Source: Thermoguttaceae bacterium (GTDB lineage Bacteria; Planctomycetota; Planctomycetia; Pirellulales; Thermoguttaceae). From it: a stretch of DNA of 32,667 bases. Both the position numbers and the translations under genes were made by a program. The notes under the pieces are model-generated. The model saw nothing but the letters and a program-made list of their open reading frames with translations, was not told the origin of the DNA and made no database searches. The stretch is from NCBI GenBank assembly GCA_017652805.1, contig JAGCAH010000041.1:1-32667 (forward strand), read 5' to 3'. Below are positions 32,350-32,667 of the stretch, piece by piece; the first letter of the stretch is position 1, and every line of letters starts with the position of its first letter.

Positions 32350-32667
32350 TTACCATTTCAGCTCTCCGGGTCCCCCCATCAGCCTGGTCATCTCTTCGAT
32401 TCGCTCCAGGGGAAACGGCGGCGAAGATACGGGCCTCATGGCGATCGACATGAGCTTCATCGGATTGTCGTCCGCTGCGACGCGGTTCGAACTGAACGTC
32501 CCGCAATATTGGCAGCGATGGATGACCGCCCATTCGCCGTTGTTCCGAACCCAGACCGCGACCGGTTCCATGACCCCGCCGCAATCGGAGGCGCGGTCCC
32601 CCGGACGGTTGTCCACGTGCTTGTCCGAAAGGCAGTAGGGACAGTGGTTCCGATGATCACTCCCGGA
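32350..32667 (-). CDS. RNHCP-domain zinc-ribbon protein, N-terminus beyond the window
   Basis: The reading frame is open to the right edge, so only the last 105 residues are seen. It contains RNHCPYCLSDKHVD, then PGDRASDCGGVMEP, then GEWAVIHRCQYCGTFSSNR and AADDNP. These are the diagnostic segments of the RNHCP family, whose paired cysteines should bind zinc. Only the first, N-terminal cysteine pair should be missing, about 20 residues. A GTG at 32616 could be mistaken for a start, but the RNHCP motif upstream in the same frame shows it is not. The function of the family is unknown; it is followed by a strong terminator. Confidence 0.85.
   Translation of the reverse strand, partial: SGSDHRNHCPYCLSDKHVDNRPGDRASDCGGVMEPVAVWVRNNGEWAVIHRCQYCGTFSSNRVAADDNPMKLMSIAMRPVSSPPFPLERIEEMTRLMGGPGELKW

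Overview
The window is about 58-60% GC by eye and comes from an anaerobic bacterium. Twin-arginine signals on sugar-isomerase-like proteins, an OleC-like ligase, an RNHCP zinc-ribbon protein, a trimeric [FeFe] hydrogenase and a class Ibeta DAHP synthase together suggest a planctomycete or another PVC-group gut or sediment anaerobe. That placement is an inference; no rRNA or marker gene is present.

Layout. 1-64: start of a leftward gene cut by the window edge. 165-1070: a leftward beta-hydroxyacid dehydrogenase. 1071-1394: a divergent intergenic region with two copies of a G/C-rich hairpin. 1395-4893: an unknown gene, a secreted GH39-like glycosidase and an MFS transporter. 5005-9780: a leftward hydCBA operon for a trimeric [FeFe] hydrogenase, followed by a receiver-only response regulator. 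A perfect FNR-type palindrome lies just upstream of hydC. 10217-13326: a rightward, overlapping three-gene unit (GlpA-like flavoprotein, FAD/NAD oxidoreductase, DUF1667).

13350-19190 is a leftward six-gene aromatic amino acid operon: DAHP synthase, tyrA, aroB, aroC, pheA, aroQ. Its 5' leader is the most striking feature of the window. It contains a 19-codon gene for a peptide with four Phe and four consecutive Tyr residues. A strong intrinsic terminator follows, and a 14-bp alternative antiterminator pairing begins on the leader stop codon. This has the architecture of a ribosome-stalling attenuator that would read Phe/Tyr-tRNA charging and control both the common pathway and both terminal branches.

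19640-21481 is oligoendopeptidase F. 21593-26205 holds leftward genes: a membrane-anchored unknown protein behind a promoter with tandem 19-nt repeats, an AqpZ-type aquaporin with cysteine-rich ends, and two Tat-exported isomerase-like paralogues with strikingly similar promoters. 26413-30973 is a rightward unit of a Tat-exported amidohydrolase, a BASS-type transporter and an OleC-like AMP-forming ligase, which may together release, import and activate a carboxylate. 31006-32667 holds a leftward single-span membrane protein of unknown function and an RNHCP protein cut by the right edge.
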